Below are positions 28,376-38,221 of a stretch of DNA of 64,000 nucleotides, piece by piece. The DNA comes from Tissierella creatinini. Lineage in GTDB: Bacteria > Bacillota > Clostridia > Tissierellales > Tissierellaceae. Position 1 is the stretch's first letter; each line of letters begins with the position of its first letter. The notes below the pieces were generated by a model. That model was not told where the DNA came from. It saw nothing but the letters and a program-made list of their open reading frames with translations, and did no database searches. A program made the translations under genes and the position numbers. Location: the NCBI GenBank assembly GCA_005046945.1, contig SUSS01000002.1, positions 62,001 to 126,000 on the forward strand. Direction: 5' to 3'.

Positions 28376-28404
28376 TTGACAATCATTTTTAAAGCTGGTA
28401 TACT
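28376..28404 (+). promoter_or_regulatory. Sigma-A promoter of the tRNA cluster
   Basis: TTGACA at 28376-28381 and TATACT at 28399-28404 are separated by 17 bases, 60 bases before the first tRNA. Confidence 0.8.
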
Positions 28405-28463
28405 TATTTAAGTCAGCGGTTGTAATTGAGTTTGTAGTTGAGCATTTGGACTAAGCGATTAGT

Positions 28464-28537
28464 GCGGGTGTAGCTCAGTGGTAGAGCACTGGCTTCCCAA
28501 GCCAGCTACGAGGGTTCGATTCCCTTCACCCGCTCCA
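28464..28537 (+). tRNA. tRNA-Gly (anticodon CCC)
   Basis: The cloverleaf has acceptor GCGGGTG/CACCCGC, anticodon stem CTGGC/GCCAG with loop TTCCCAA, T-loop GGTTCGATTCC and an encoded CCA. Confidence 0.97.
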
Positions 28538-28567
28538 GGTAGTTGCTTGTATGGCAGCTAAAAGCTT

Positions 28568-28644
<77 letters not shown>

Positions 28645-28664
28645 ATATAATATTTAATAACTAT

Positions 28665-28742
28665 GGTGGGTATGGCCTAGTTGGTTAGGGCGCCAGATTG
28701 TGGCTCTGGAGGTCGTGGGTTCGAACCCCACTATCCACCCCA
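28665..28742 (+). tRNA. tRNA-His (anticodon GTG)
   Basis: Acceptor GTGGGTA/TATCCAC with the extra 5' G(-1) opposite C73, characteristic of tRNA-His. The anticodon loop is TTGTGGC and CCA is encoded. Confidence 0.97.
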
Positions 28743-28778
28743 TTAATTTTTTTGGACTGAGTTACATAGCAGACTTAT

Positions 28779-28854
28779 GATCCATTAGCTCAGTCGGTAG
28801 AGCACCTGACTTTTAATCAGGGTGTCCCGCGTTCGAGTCGCGGATGGATCACCA
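28779..28854 (+). tRNA. tRNA-Lys (anticodon TTT)
   Basis: Acceptor GATCCAT/ATGGATC, anticodon loop CTTTTAA, T-loop CGTTCGAGTCG, and encoded CCA. Confidence 0.97.
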
Positions 28855-28880
28855 TTTATGTCGCAAATTAAGCGGCTTAT

Positions 28881-28964
28881 GCGGGATTGGCGGAATTGGC
28901 AGACGCGCTAGACTTAGGATCTAGTGTCATTGACGTGGGGGTTCAAGTCCTCTATCCCGCACCA
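28881..28964 (+). tRNA. tRNA-Leu (anticodon TAG)
   Basis: A class II tRNA with a long variable arm; acceptor GCGGGAT/ATCCCGC, anticodon loop CTTAGGA, and encoded CCA. A reading frame starting in this tRNA (28887-29099) is spurious. Confidence 0.97.
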
Positions 28965-28969
28965 AATCA

Positions 28970-29012
28970 AATATCTCAGATTGATACAATGTATCTTCTG
29001 GGATATTTTTTT
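28970..29012 (+). terminator. Terminator of the tRNA cluster
   Basis: AATATCTCAGA pairs with TCTGGGATATT and is followed by TTTTT. Confidence 0.85.
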
Positions 29013-29025
29013 ATGAAAATTTTTC

Positions 29026-29054
29026 TTGACAAAACTAAAAAGTGGACATATAAT
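29026..29054 (+). promoter_or_regulatory. Consensus sigma-A promoter of the trp operon
   Basis: TTGACA at 29026-29031 and TATAAT at 29049-29054 are separated by exactly 17 bases, upstream of the T-box leader. Confidence 0.85.
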
Positions 29055-29084
29055 TTCTATAATACATTTAAACCAACGATTGAA

Positions 29085-29295
29085 AAGAGTAAGCATTGAT
29101 CGAAGGCTTCCAGAGAACTGCGGATGGTGTGAACGCAGTAGTCAGCGCAATGTCGAATGGATTCATGAGGGTGAAAAGAAAGGCCGCAAGGCTGAGTAAT
29201 GTTCACCGGGTTTTCCGCCCGTTATCAGAGGAATGTGCATGTTAGTGCGCAGTGAGGTGGGTGTATTTATTGCACCAATTTAGGTGGTACCGCAA
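29085..29295 (+). promoter_or_regulatory. T-box leader specific for tRNA-Trp
   Basis: The leader has the conserved T-box AGGTGGTACCGC at 29282-29293 and a stem I region beginning near 29090. The likely specifier codon is TGG (Trp) at 29158-29160 in the context GAATGGATTC. Uncharged tRNA-Trp would stabilise the antiterminator and turn on the downstream trp genes. Confidence 0.9.
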
Positions 29296-29297
29296 AA

Positions 29298-29356
29298 GTA
29301 TTAGCTTTTGTCCTATTTTTTTTATTAGGATGAAAGCTTTTTTTATTTTTTTGTAG
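29298..29356 (+). terminator. T-box attenuator terminator
   Basis: AGCTTTTGTCCTA pairs with TAGGATGAAAGCT (G-U pairs included) and is followed by a long T-run. It competes with the T-box antiterminator. Confidence 0.85.
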
Positions 29357-29447
29357 TCCCTAACCGATTTTGCATGTAGTGATGTTTTGCTGAAGACACT
29401 CTCAAATTAAAAGAAAGGGGTTTCATCCCATCGGTTGATGAAAATTT

Positions 29448-30914
29448 GTGACTAATATGATTAAACCTGATTGCCAAAAAATCGAGGAACTTGCGGAAAT
29501 GTATAATACTATACCAATATGCAAGGAAATTTACGCTGATATTACAACTCCAATAACGCTTTTACGTAAGCTGGCGCAAATCAGCCGGAGATACTACCTC
29601 CTTGAAAGCGTTGAAGGAGGGGAAAAATGGGGGAGATACTCTTTTCTTGGGTTTGAACCCAAACTACATGTATACTGCAAAGACAATAAAGTGACCATTG
29701 AAGGCGAAAGAAACGAAGTTATCGAGACCAATAAGCCGCTAGGGGTGCTGAGGGAACTTTTATCTAACTATCATGCTCCCAGGCTTCCAGATATGCCTCC
29801 TTTTACGGGGGGGTTAGTAGGATATTTCGCATATTCCATGATGGGATACGCAGAGCCGATATTAAAAATCAAAAAGGATGACTTGAGCGATTTCGACTTG
29901 ATGCTTTTTGACAAGGTTATCGTTTATGACCACTTAAAGCAGAAGATATACGTTATTGTCAACATGAGAACTGACCATATTATGGAGAACTATGGAAAGG
30001 CAATATCGGAGATTGAAAGCATTATCCGGATTATTTACGATTCCCAGCCGCTTCTGAAACTCCGAGCCGATAAAAAAGCAGACTTTCATTGTAATCTATC
30101 TAAGGAAGCTTATAGTGAGATGGTTAATAAAACAAAGGAATATATTGCCGACGGCGATATTTTTCAGGCGGTTATTTCATGTAGATTTGAAAGTGAATAT
30201 AAAAACAGCCTGATAAATGCATACCGTGTACTCCGTACCACAAACCCATCGCCTTATATGGTTTTTATGCAGATAGACGACCTTGAAATTATGTGTTCTT
30301 CTCCAGAAACTTTGGTGCGGCTCAAGGATGGCAGGCTTTCAACCTTCCCGGTTGCGGGTTCAAGACCAAGGGGATTAACCCTCGACGAAGATATTGCTCT
30401 GGAAAAGGAATTGCTTTGTGATGAAAAAGAACTTTCAGAACACAATATGCTGGTGGATCTTGCACGTAACGACCTTGGCAAAATTTCAGAAATTTCTTCC
30501 GTCGAAGTCGTTGACTACATGATGATTCACCGATATTCCAAAATTATGCATATTACATCATGTGTTGAAAGCAATATCCGCCATGACTGCGATTTGCTTG
30601 ATGCTGTTGAATCAATTCTTCCGGCTGGTACTTTATCTGGCGCACCGAAAATCCGTGCTTGCGAAATTATAGAGGAACTTGAAAAGGAGCCCAGAGGTAT
30701 TTATGGAGGTGCCATAGGCTACCTGGACTTTAGTGGAAGTCTTGACACCTGTATTGCAATTCGAATGGCTGTAAAGAAAAACGGAAGGGTAAGCGTCCAG
30801 GCAGGCGGCGGCATCGTAGCCGACAGCGTTCCTGAATCGGAGTATGAAGAAGCGGCTAACAAGGCAAAGGCCGTTATAAATGCAATCCTGAATGCAAGTG
30901 AGGTGAATAACTGA
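29448..30914 (+). CDS. trpE: Anthranilate synthase component I
   Basis: 488 residues. TrpE converts chorismate to anthranilate using ammonia from TrpG. The tryptophan-feedback motif LLES (in RRYYLLESVEGG) and catalytic-domain motifs (MCSSPETLV, PVAGSRPRG, AGTLSGAPKIRA, QAGGGIVADS) are visible. The start is uncertain: GTG at 29448 with a weak GGTTGATG site, or the ATG three codons later. It is the first gene of a tightly packed operon behind a Trp T-box, and its stop overlaps the trpG start by one base (TGATG). Confidence 0.95.
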   Translation: MTNMIKPDCQKIEELAEMYNTIPICKEIYADITTPITLLRKLAQISRRYYLLESVEGGEKWGRYSFLGFEPKLHVYCKDNKVTIEGERNEVIETNKPLGVLRELLSNYHAPRLPDMPPFTGGLVGYFAYSMMGYAEPILKIKKDDLSDFDLMLFDKVIVYDHLKQKIYVIVNMRTDHIMENYGKAISEIESIIRIIYDSQPLLKLRADKKADFHCNLSKEAYSEMVNKTKEYIADGDIFQAVISCRFESEYKNSLINAYRVLRTTNPSPYMVFMQIDDLEIMCSSPETLVRLKDGRLSTFPVAGSRPRGLTLDEDIALEKELLCDEKELSEHNMLVDLARNDLGKISEISSVEVVDYMMIHRYSKIMHITSCVESNIRHDCDLLDAVESILPAGTLSGAPKIRACEIIEELEKEPRGIYGGAIGYLDFSGSLDTCIAIRMAVKKNGRVSVQAGGGIVADSVPESEYEEAANKAKAVINAILNASEVNN

Positions 30915-31498
30915 TGATTCTTCTTATTGACAATTACGACAGCTTTTCCTATAACCTTGTGCAACTGGCGGGTAGTATAAATCCGAATATTCGGGTAATC
31001 CGAAACGATGCAATATTGCCTGATGAAATCATAGCTTTAAATCCCTCCCACATTATTCTATCTCCAGGCCCCGGTTACCCGAAAGATGCCGGCATATGTG
31101 AAGAAGTGATTGATAAGCTGAAAGGTTTGGTCCCAATATTAGGCGTTTGCCTCGGACATCAGGCAATCTGCGAAGTGTTCGGGGCAAAAATAACTCATGC
31201 AAAACAGCTGATGCATGGAAAAACGAGCAGTATTCGTATTGATAGTGCCTGCCCTATTTTTCGAGGTCTTCCAAGTCAGATTAAAGCCGCCCGTTATCAT
31301 TCATTGAGTGCAAAACGAGAAAGTCTCCCCCATGAGCTTAGTGTGATTTCAGAAGATAATTTCGAGGAGGTTATGGCAGTATGGCATAGGTCCTACACTA
31401 TATACGGATTGCAGTTCCATCCCGAATCCGTATTGACCCCTGATGGCTATATTATTATGAAAAACTTCTTAGAATTGGAGAGTGGAATAAATGATTAA
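30914..31498 (+). CDS. trpG: Anthranilate synthase glutamine amidotransferase component
   Basis: 194-residue class I glutaminase. The nucleophile Cys79 lies in LGVCLGHQA and the His-Glu pair in LQFHPESVLT; the N-terminal LLIDNYDSFSYNL is the TrpG/PabA signature. It supplies ammonia to TrpE. Overlap with trpD (8 bases) suggests coupled translation. It might also serve PabB, since no separate pabA is visible here. Confidence 0.94.
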   Translation: MILLIDNYDSFSYNLVQLAGSINPNIRVIRNDAILPDEIIALNPSHIILSPGPGYPKDAGICEEVIDKLKGLVPILGVCLGHQAICEVFGAKITHAKQLMHGKTSSIRIDSACPIFRGLPSQIKAARYHSLSAKRESLPHELSVISEDNFEEVMAVWHRSYTIYGLQFHPESVLTPDGYIIMKNFLELESGIND

Positions 31499-32507
31499 AG
31501 AAGCAATAAAAACTGCTATAGAGGGAAAAAGCCTTTCGTTTGAAACAGCCAGACAGGCAATGGACGAAATTATGCAGGGTCAGGCAACGAACGCACAAAT
31601 TGCGGCCTTCTTAACAGCCCTTCGTATGAAGGGTGAAACAATCGATGAAATCACTGGATGCGCGACATCTATGCGGGAACAATCCACCAAGCTTTTACAT
31701 GATGAAAACCTACTTGAAATCGTTGGTACCGGAGGAGACCAAGCCTATACCTTTAACATATCCACAGTTTCCGCCTTTGTTGTCGCTGCTGCAGGAGTTT
31801 TAGTTGCAAAGCATGGCAACCGGAGCGTTTCCAGCAAATGCGGAGCGGCCGACTTTCTTGAGGCTCTCGGGGCAAAACTCAATCCCACTGCAGAAGATGA
31901 CAGTCGGGTACTTGCAAATTGCGGCATGTGTTTTATGTTTGCACCGGTTTACCATTCCTCTATGAAATATGCAGCTCCCGTAAGGAAAGAAATGGGTGCG
32001 CGAACTATATTTAATATTTTGGGACCGCTTTCAAACCCGGCAAACGCTAAGATCCAGCTTTTGGGCGTATACGATAAAAAATTGGTTCTAACTCTTGCCA
32101 GGGTGCTTTCTAATCTAGGCGTAAAACGAGCCATGGTAGTATGCGGGGACGATGGTCTTGACGAAATTTCTTTAAGTGCCACAACGACAGTATGCGAATT
32201 AAATAAGGGCGAGTTAAAAAGCTATACGTTAGATCCCCGCGAATATGGCTTCACATTCTACAAGCCTTCAGCTTTCACCGGTGGCATACCATCTGAAAAT
32301 AAAGATATAGCCCTTGAGATTCTTAAGGGGGAAAAAGGACCGAAGCGCGATATCGTTCTCTTAAACTCGGCAGCATGTTTATATCTCGCTGGAAAAGCTG
32401 AAACAATAGGCGACGGAATCCTTCTCGCGGCAGAAATTATTGACAGCGGGAAAGCATATGCCATGATGGAGTCCTTTATTCGGGCAACAAACGAGGTGCT
32501 ACAATGA
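31491..32507 (+). CDS. trpD: Anthranilate phosphoribosyltransferase
   Basis: 338 residues. It transfers phosphoribose from PRPP to anthranilate. The PRPP-binding VGTGGDQAYTFNIST, the KHGNRSVSSKCGAADFLEALG segment and the GARTIFNILGPLSNP segment are the family hallmarks. The gene overlaps its neighbours at both ends (8 and 4 bases). Confidence 0.96.
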   Translation: MIKEAIKTAIEGKSLSFETARQAMDEIMQGQATNAQIAAFLTALRMKGETIDEITGCATSMREQSTKLLHDENLLEIVGTGGDQAYTFNISTVSAFVVAAAGVLVAKHGNRSVSSKCGAADFLEALGAKLNPTAEDDSRVLANCGMCFMFAPVYHSSMKYAAPVRKEMGARTIFNILGPLSNPANAKIQLLGVYDKKLVLTLARVLSNLGVKRAMVVCGDDGLDEISLSATTTVCELNKGELKSYTLDPREYGFTFYKPSAFTGGIPSENKDIALEILKGEKGPKRDIVLLNSAACLYLAGKAETIGDGILLAAEIIDSGKAYAMMESFIRATNEVLQ

Positions 32508-33280
32508 TTCTTGATATGCTTGCAGCATCAGCAAAAAAACGGGTTGAAGCAGCAAAAAGTGCAATCTCATTAGAAGAAATGAAAAAACTAGCTTATGCAT
32601 TACCGAAGGGGAATTTCTGTTTTGAAAATACACTTCGTTCACCCGGTATTTCTTTTATATGCGAAGTAAAAAAGGCTTCTCCTTCGAAAGGGATTATAGC
32701 AGAGGATTTTCCGTATCTTTCGATTGCCTGTGAATACGAGGATGCAGGTGCAGCATGTATTTCGGTTTTAACGGAGCCTGAGTATTTCAAAGGTAGCAGC
32801 CATTATTTAAGTGAAATTAAAAAAGTGGTCAAAATCCCTATTTTACAAAAGGATTTTACCGTTGATGAATATCAAATTTATGAGGCAAAAGTGATAGGTG
32901 CTGATGCAGTTCTTCTAATCTGTGGGCTTCTCGACGAAGACACTATACACAGCTATCTTGAAATAAGCGATAATCTTGGAATCTCGGCCCTTGTTGAGGC
33001 ACACACCATGAAGGAGATTGAGAAAGCTCTCAAAGTAGGCGCGAGGGTCATCGGGGTAAACAATCGGAACTTAAAAACTTTTGAAGTAAATCTTGAAAAC
33101 TGCATCTCTCTTCGTAGGTTTGTGCCGGAAAATATCCTTTTTGTAGCTGAGAGCGGGATCAGAAACTCGGATGATATTGCTATTCTTAAAGAGACTGGGG
33201 TGGATGCGGTACTGATTGGCGAAGCATTGATGAGAAGTATTGATAAAAAAGCGGCGCTTAGTGAGCTAAAAGGAGAGTGA
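32504..33280 (+). CDS. trpC: Indole-3-glycerol phosphate synthase
   Basis: 258-residue TIM barrel. Visible are FICEVKKASPSKGII (catalytic Lys and substrate loop), ILQKDFTVDEYQIYEA, VGVNNRNLKTF-type sequence and ESGI near the C-terminus. It starts within the trpD stop (ATGA overlap). Confidence 0.96.
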   Translation: MILDMLAASAKKRVEAAKSAISLEEMKKLAYALPKGNFCFENTLRSPGISFICEVKKASPSKGIIAEDFPYLSIACEYEDAGAACISVLTEPEYFKGSSHYLSEIKKVVKIPILQKDFTVDEYQIYEAKVIGADAVLLICGLLDEDTIHSYLEISDNLGISALVEAHTMKEIEKALKVGARVIGVNNRNLKTFEVNLENCISLRRFVPENILFVAESGIRNSDDIAILKETGVDAVLIGEALMRSIDKKAALSELKGE

Positions 33281-33285
33281 CTACA

Positions 33286-33897
33286 ATGATAAAGGTAAAG
33301 ATCTGCGGATTGAGCCGGCTTCAGGATATAGAATTTGTCAATGAGTCTTTGCCGGATTATATTGGATTCGTATTTGCAGAAAGCCGCAGGAAGGTAAGCT
33401 TTGATCAGGCAGAGCGGATGAAAAGCCTGCTTGACCCTAGCATCCTATCGGTTGGAGTGTTTGTAAACGCCCCTTCTGATGATATAGTAATGCTGTGCAG
33501 AAACGGCACCATTGACCTTGTACAGCTTCACGGGGATGAAGATGCTTTGTATATAAAAAGACTTCAAAGCGAAATTCAAAACCCCCTTATCAAAGCAATA
33601 CGTGTACAGAACCCTGAACAGATTGAAAAAGCCCAAGAGCTCCCATGCAAATATCTGCTTCTTGACTCATATCAGAATAATACCTATGGAGGAAACGGAA
33701 GGGGCTTTGATTGGGCAATGATTCCACAATTAAATAAACCATTTTTTCTCGCCGGAGGAATCCACTCAAGAAATGTAAAAGTGGCCATAGAGCTTAATCC
33801 TTATTGCATTGACATAAGCAGCGGAGTTGAAACAGACGGGGTCAAAGATGCTGAAAAAATCAAAGAAATCATAAGGATGATAAGGAGTGAGAATTGA
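33286..33897 (+). CDS. trpF: Phosphoribosylanthranilate isomerase
   Basis: 203 residues from the ATG at 33286, which has AGGAGA upstream; a GTG three codons earlier lies on the ribosome binding site itself. KICGL at the N-terminus contains the catalytic Cys, and [10 protein letters not shown] and the phosphate-binding LAGGI are present. It isomerises PRA to CdRP. trpB starts 1 base after the stop. Confidence 0.94.
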   Translation: MIKVKICGLSRLQDIEFVNESLPDYIGFVFAESRRKVSFDQAERMKSLLDPSILSVGVFVNAPSDDIVMLCRNGTIDLVQLHGDEDALYIKRLQSEIQNPLIKAIRVQNPEQIEKAQELPCKYLLLDSYQNNTYGGNGRGFDWAMIPQLNKPFFLAGGIHSRNVKVAIELNPYCIDISSGVETDGVKDAEKIKEIIRMIRSEN

Positions 33898-33898
33898 A

Positions 33899-35083
33899 AT
33901 GACAAAAGGACGATTTGGGATTCATGGCGGTCAATATATTCCAGAAACCCTAATGAACGCGGTAATCGAGGTTGAAAAAGCCTATGAGTTTTACAGTAAA
34001 GACGAAAGCTTCTTAAAAGAACTTGACTATCTATATAAAAATTATGCCGGAAGACCATCCCTGCTTTATTATGCAGAAAAAATGACAAGAGATTTAGGGG
34101 GTGCAAAAATCTATTTGAAGCGCGAGGATTTAAACCATACGGGCTCTCATAAAATCAACAACGTACTCGGACAGGTGCTTCTTGCAAAAAAGATGGGAAA
34201 GACACGCGTTATAGCCGAGACTGGCGCGGGGCAGCACGGGGTCGCGACAGCGACTGCCGCCGCACTGATGGATATGGAGTGTGAAGTCTTCATGGGCAAG
34301 GAGGATACTGAACGCCAGGTGCTCAACGTCTATCGCATGAACCTTTTAGGTGCGAAAGTCCACCCTGTGACTAGTGGAACCCAGACCCTTAAAGATGCGG
34401 TAAACGAGACGATGCGCGAGTGGGTGACAAGGATAGCAGACACATACTATGTTCTCGGTTCCGTAATGGGACCTCACCCCTTCCCGACCATAGTCCGCGA
34501 CTTCCAAAAGGTTATAGGCGAGGAAATAAAAGCTCAGCTCCTGAAAGCGGAAGGGAAACTTCCAGACGCGGTGCTCGCATGTGTGGGAGGCGGCAGTAAC
34601 GCAATTGGAGCATTTTACGAATTTATAGGCGACAAGTCTGTCAGGCTTATCGGCTGCGAGGCCGCCGGACGGGGTGTGGACACAGCGGAAACAGCGGCAA
34701 CGATAGCCACCGGAAAGGTAGGTATATTCCACGGGATGAAATCTTTGTTTTGCCAGGATGATTTTGGACAGATTGCACCGGTCTATTCCCTATCCGCCGG
34801 GCTTGATTATCCGGGGATAGGTCCCGAGCACGCCATGCTTTGGGAAAAGGGACGTGCAGAGTATGTTCCGGTGACTGATGATGAGGCAGTAGCAGCCTTT
34901 GAATACCTGTCACGCACCGAGGGCATCATCCCGGCAATTGAAAGTGCCCATGCAGTTGCCCATGCAATGACCCTTGCAAAGGAAATGACAAGTGATAAGC
35001 TTATAGTCATCAATATATCCGGGCGCGGTGACAAGGATGTCGCTGCCATAGCCCGCTACAAAGGAGTGGAGCTCTATGAGTAG
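33899..35083 (+). CDS. trpB: Tryptophan synthase beta chain
   Basis: 394 residues from the ATG at 33899 (TAAGGAGTGA upstream); the in-frame GTG at 33887 lies inside that site. The PLP lysine is Lys85 in HTGSHKINN, the phosphate loop is GGGSNAIG and the catalytic Glu lies in the [11 protein letters not shown] region. The gene is noticeably richer in G+C than most of the window. It overlaps trpA by 8 bases. Confidence 0.96.
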   Translation: MTKGRFGIHGGQYIPETLMNAVIEVEKAYEFYSKDESFLKELDYLYKNYAGRPSLLYYAEKMTRDLGGAKIYLKREDLNHTGSHKINNVLGQVLLAKKMGKTRVIAETGAGQHGVATATAAALMDMECEVFMGKEDTERQVLNVYRMNLLGAKVHPVTSGTQTLKDAVNETMREWVTRIADTYYVLGSVMGPHPFPTIVRDFQKVIGEEIKAQLLKAEGKLPDAVLACVGGGSNAIGAFYEFIGDKSVRLIGCEAAGRGVDTAETAATIATGKVGIFHGMKSLFCQDDFGQIAPVYSLSAGLDYPGIGPEHAMLWEKGRAEYVPVTDDEAVAAFEYLSRTEGIIPAIESAHAVAHAMTLAKEMTSDKLIVINISGRGDKDVAAIARYKGVELYE

Positions 35084-35855
35084 GATAAAAAACACTTTTG
35101 GAAAAGATAAGGTGCTCATCGCCTTCGTTACAGGGGGTGATCCGAACATTGAGACGACCAAAAGGCTCATCCGGGCAATATCGGCAGCTGGTGCGGATAT
35201 CATAGAAATCGGGATTCCGTTTTCAGACCCAATAGCAGAAGGGCCTGTGATTCAGGCCGCAAGCGCCAGAGCTCTTGCGGCTGGCTGTACCACAGATAAA
35301 CTTCTCGACATGGTAGCAGAGCTTAGGAAAGATATAAAAACATCGCTCTTGTTTATGACATACGCAAATCCGGTATTCGCCTATGGAAAGGAAGGCTTTA
35401 TGAAGCGGTGCGCCGAGTGTGGTATCGATGGACTTATCATACCAGACACCCCCTATGAAGAAAGGGATGAATTCGCGGGTGTATGCAGTTTGTACTCCAT
35501 AGACCTTATTTCCATGGTAACTCCCACTTCTGCTGACCGCGCTAAAGAGATTGCAAAAGTAGGCCAAGGATTTCTATACTGCGTGTCGTCTCTCGGGGTG
35601 ACCGGGGTACGCGACAAGCTGACAAGTGAAATTGCAAACGTAATAAAAGTCGTGCGTGAAGTATCTGACATCCCTTGCGCTATTGGATTTGGAATATCGA
35701 CGCCTGAGCAAGCAAAGCAAATGGTGCATTATGCCGACGGCGTCATCGTCGGTAGTGCAATCGTGAAGCTCATCGCCGAACACGGTGTAAACAGTATCGA
35801 ACCTGTTGCAGCTTACGTCTCGGAAATTAAAAAAGCAATAAGGGGGACATTATGA
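35076..35855 (+). CDS. trpA: Tryptophan synthase alpha chain
   Basis: 259-residue TIM barrel that cleaves indole-glycerol phosphate and passes indole to TrpB. The catalytic residues are Glu44 in [11 protein letters not shown] and an Asp in the following [11 protein letters not shown] region. The phosphate-binding GVIVGSAIV is near the C-terminus. It is the last gene of trpEGDCFBA. No clear terminator follows in the 41-base gap before the next gene. Confidence 0.95.
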   Translation: MSRIKNTFGKDKVLIAFVTGGDPNIETTKRLIRAISAAGADIIEIGIPFSDPIAEGPVIQAASARALAAGCTTDKLLDMVAELRKDIKTSLLFMTYANPVFAYGKEGFMKRCAECGIDGLIIPDTPYEERDEFAGVCSLYSIDLISMVTPTSADRAKEIAKVGQGFLYCVSSLGVTGVRDKLTSEIANVIKVVREVSDIPCAIGFGISTPEQAKQMVHYADGVIVGSAIVKLIAEHGVNSIEPVAAYVSEIKKAIRGTL

Positions 35856-35896
35856 TATAATTAGAATGATATTAAATTTGTGAAAGCAGGTATAGG

Positions 35897-36694
35897 ATGA
35901 GTTTAAGAAAAATTTTATTAACCTTAGTCTTGTTAGCTGTTGTATTTTCAATATATAATTATAAGCAGATAAGTAAGTATTATATAAATAAAATTAACCT
36001 TAAATCAAATAAGATTGTTGAGCCCATAAGAATAACTCAGATTACTGATTTTCATTCTAACCAAAATATTAATCTAGATGACTTGTTTGAGGATATAAAG
36101 GACTTTAATCCCCATATGATTTTGCTTACGGGGGATATAATAGATTATAAAACCAGTGATTTTAGCCTGGCTGCAAAAGTATTGGAGCAGTCTAAATCAA
36201 TAACTAGCAGGGTGTTTTTCATAAATGGGAATCATGAAATACGTAATAAATATTATAACGAATTTCAATTATTAGTGGAGAAAAATGGAATAACTATATT
36301 AGATGATAGTTGGCAAGTTCTAGAGATAGGAAACAATAAAATAAAGCTATTTGGTTCATCCTTCTATGCTGATAAAAATGATTATGGAAAACTATTTAAG
36401 GATATAAGTCCTCAAGAGTATAATATACTCTTATCCCATTCACCTAATAGACCTATTAACTATTTATATGAAGATACAGATTTAATACTATCAGGCCATA
36501 CTCATGGTGGCCAGGTAAGATTACCCCTAATAGGTGGAATAATTGCACCGGGGCAAGGAGCTTTTCCTAAATATGATAAGGGAATATTCCAAGTTGGAAA
36601 CACAGTTCTATATATAGACAGTGGGCTTGGAAATAGCGTATATCCCATAAGGGCCTTTAATAGGGTACAGATTACTAACATAACTATTGAGTAA
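35897..36694 (+). CDS. Membrane-anchored metallophosphoesterase (YkuE/YaeI-like)
   Basis: 265 residues. One N-terminal membrane segment (about 5-22) is followed by a calcineurin-like domain with QITDFHSNQ, LTGDIIDY, INGNHEIR and LSGHTHGGQVRLP. Proteins of this type act on the outer face of the membrane, some on UDP-diacylglucosamine or similar lipids; the substrate here is unknown. Base use returns to the AT-rich pattern after the trp operon, so it probably is not part of that operon in origin. Confidence 0.9.
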   Translation: MSLRKILLTLVLLAVVFSIYNYKQISKYYINKINLKSNKIVEPIRITQITDFHSNQNINLDDLFEDIKDFNPHMILLTGDIIDYKTSDFSLAAKVLEQSKSITSRVFFINGNHEIRNKYYNEFQLLVEKNGITILDDSWQVLEIGNNKIKLFGSSFYADKNDYGKLFKDISPQEYNILLSHSPNRPINYLYEDTDLILSGHTHGGQVRLPLIGGIIAPGQGAFPKYDKGIFQVGNTVLYIDSGLGNSVYPIRAFNRVQITNITIE

Positions 36695-36743
36695 AATTAT
36701 CTCTTTCATAGAAAAAATTAAAAATATAATTTGGAGGTATTAG

Positions 36744-38021
36744 ATGGAAAGAAAAATAGAAACAAAATGTATACATGAAGGGTGGAAACCCGGTAGAGGA
36801 GAGTCAAGACAATTACCAATTTATCAAAGTACAACATTCAAGTATGATACCAGCGAAGAAATGGGTAAGTTATTCGACTTAGAGGCAGAAGGTTATTTCT
36901 ATACCAGACTGCAAAATCCTACTAATGACGCTGTAGCAGCAAAGATATGTGCCTTGGAAGGTGGGGTTGCAGCAATGCTTACTTCATCGGGACAAGCAGC
37001 AAACTTCTATGCCATATTTAATCTTTGTAGTGCCGGTGACCACTTTATTGCTGCTTCTTCTATTTATGGAGGGACCTTTAATCTATTTAATGTTACTATG
37101 AAAAGAATGGGCATAGATTGCACCTTTATAGACCAGGATTTGCCGGAAGAAGAGTTGGAAAAGTATTTCAAGCCAAATACTAAGGCTGTTTTTGGTGAGA
37201 CAATAACAAATCCCACCCTATCCATATTAGACTTTGAGAAGTTTGTTAGATTAGCCCATTCTCATGGTGTTCCCCTAATTGTAGATAATACATTTGCTAC
37301 CCCGATTAATTGCAGACCTTTTGAGTGGGGAGCAGATATTGTAACCCATTCAACCACCAAGTACATGGATGGCCACGGAATTGGTGTTGGAGGTTGTATA
37401 GTAGATAGCGGTAATTTTGACTGGATGGCCAATGCTGAAAAGTTCCCAGGCTTGACTACTCCGGATGACTCCTATCATGGTTTAATCTATGCAGAAAGAT
37501 TTGGAAAAGGTGCATATATCACTAAAGCAACTGCTCAATTGATGCGTGATCTTGGCTCTACCCAGTCTCCTCAAAACGCATTTTATCTGAATAATGGATT
37601 AGAATCACTTCATCTTAGAATGAAAAGACATTGTGAAAATGCTTTGGCAGTAGCTCAATTTTTAGAAAAGCATGAGAAGGTTGCTTGGGTTAATTATCCA
37701 GGTTTAGAAAGCAATAAGTACTATGCATTAGCCAAGAAATATTTACCTGATGGATCCTGTGGGGTATTGTCCTTTGGTATAAAAGGTGGAAGGGATATTT
37801 CCATAAAGTTTATGGATAAGTTACAATTAGCATCCATAGTAACTCATGTAGCTGATAGTAAAACATGCCTTTTACACCCAGCAAGCCATACCCACAGACA
37901 GCTTACTGATGAGCAGCTAAAAGAGGCGGGAATTGCTCCTGATTTAATTAGATTTTCAGTAGGTGTTGAAAATGTTGATGATATTATTGCCGATTTGCAA
38001 CAGGCATTTGAGCAGATTTAA
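36744..38021 (+). CDS. O-acetylhomoserine sulfhydrylase-like PLP enzyme (Cys/Met metabolism family)
   Basis: 425 residues, the length of the MetY group. The PLP lysine is Lys206 in THSTTKYMDGHG; YTRLQNPT, SSGQAANFYA and the TNPTLSILDFE/VDNTFATP segments are conserved. MetY uses O-acetylhomoserine and sulfide to make homocysteine. Cystathionine gamma-synthase/lyase or methionine gamma-lyase activity is possible, but length and motifs favour MetY. A GGAGG site precedes the ATG. No riboswitch fits in the 49-base upstream gap. Confidence 0.88.
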   Translation: MERKIETKCIHEGWKPGRGESRQLPIYQSTTFKYDTSEEMGKLFDLEAEGYFYTRLQNPTNDAVAAKICALEGGVAAMLTSSGQAANFYAIFNLCSAGDHFIAASSIYGGTFNLFNVTMKRMGIDCTFIDQDLPEEELEKYFKPNTKAVFGETITNPTLSILDFEKFVRLAHSHGVPLIVDNTFATPINCRPFEWGADIVTHSTTKYMDGHGIGVGGCIVDSGNFDWMANAEKFPGLTTPDDSYHGLIYAERFGKGAYITKATAQLMRDLGSTQSPQNAFYLNNGLESLHLRMKRHCENALAVAQFLEKHEKVAWVNYPGLESNKYYALAKKYLPDGSCGVLSFGIKGGRDISIKFMDKLQLASIVTHVADSKTCLLHPASHTHRQLTDEQLKEAGIAPDLIRFSVGVENVDDIIADLQQAFEQI

Positions 38022-38045
38022 CGTCTTAAGTGAATAATAAGTATT

Positions 38046-38126
38046 AAGCTCCTTATACTAATAACAAGGTAGTTGGTGTGTCCTAATCACCCATATTTGT
38101 TTATTTAGTATAAGGAGTTTTTTCAT
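38046..38126 (+). terminator. Terminator after the metY-like gene
   Basis: AGCTCCTTATACTAAT pairs with TTTAGTATAAGGAG across a long loop and is followed by TTTTTTC. Confidence 0.75.
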
Positions 38127-38221
38127 TAGACAATTGCATTATATGGGTATAAAATAAAAGTAGACTACAAGGTATTAAAGTATGTTCAAATAAACTCAAG
38201 CTAATCAGAAAGGATTCATAT

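Noticed and set aside
28887..29099. Open frame of 70 codons starting in the tRNA-Leu
   Set aside because: It begins inside the tRNA-Leu gene, passes through the terminator and has no ribosome binding site; it is an artefact of the tRNA sequence.
34346..34913. Minus-strand frames of 88-128 codons opposite trpB
   Set aside because: They are shadows of the GC-richer trpB gene with no ribosome binding sites and no recognisable product.
36695..36743. SAM riboswitch or T-box before the metY-like gene
   Set aside because: Only 49 bases separate the genes and no conserved motif is visible.
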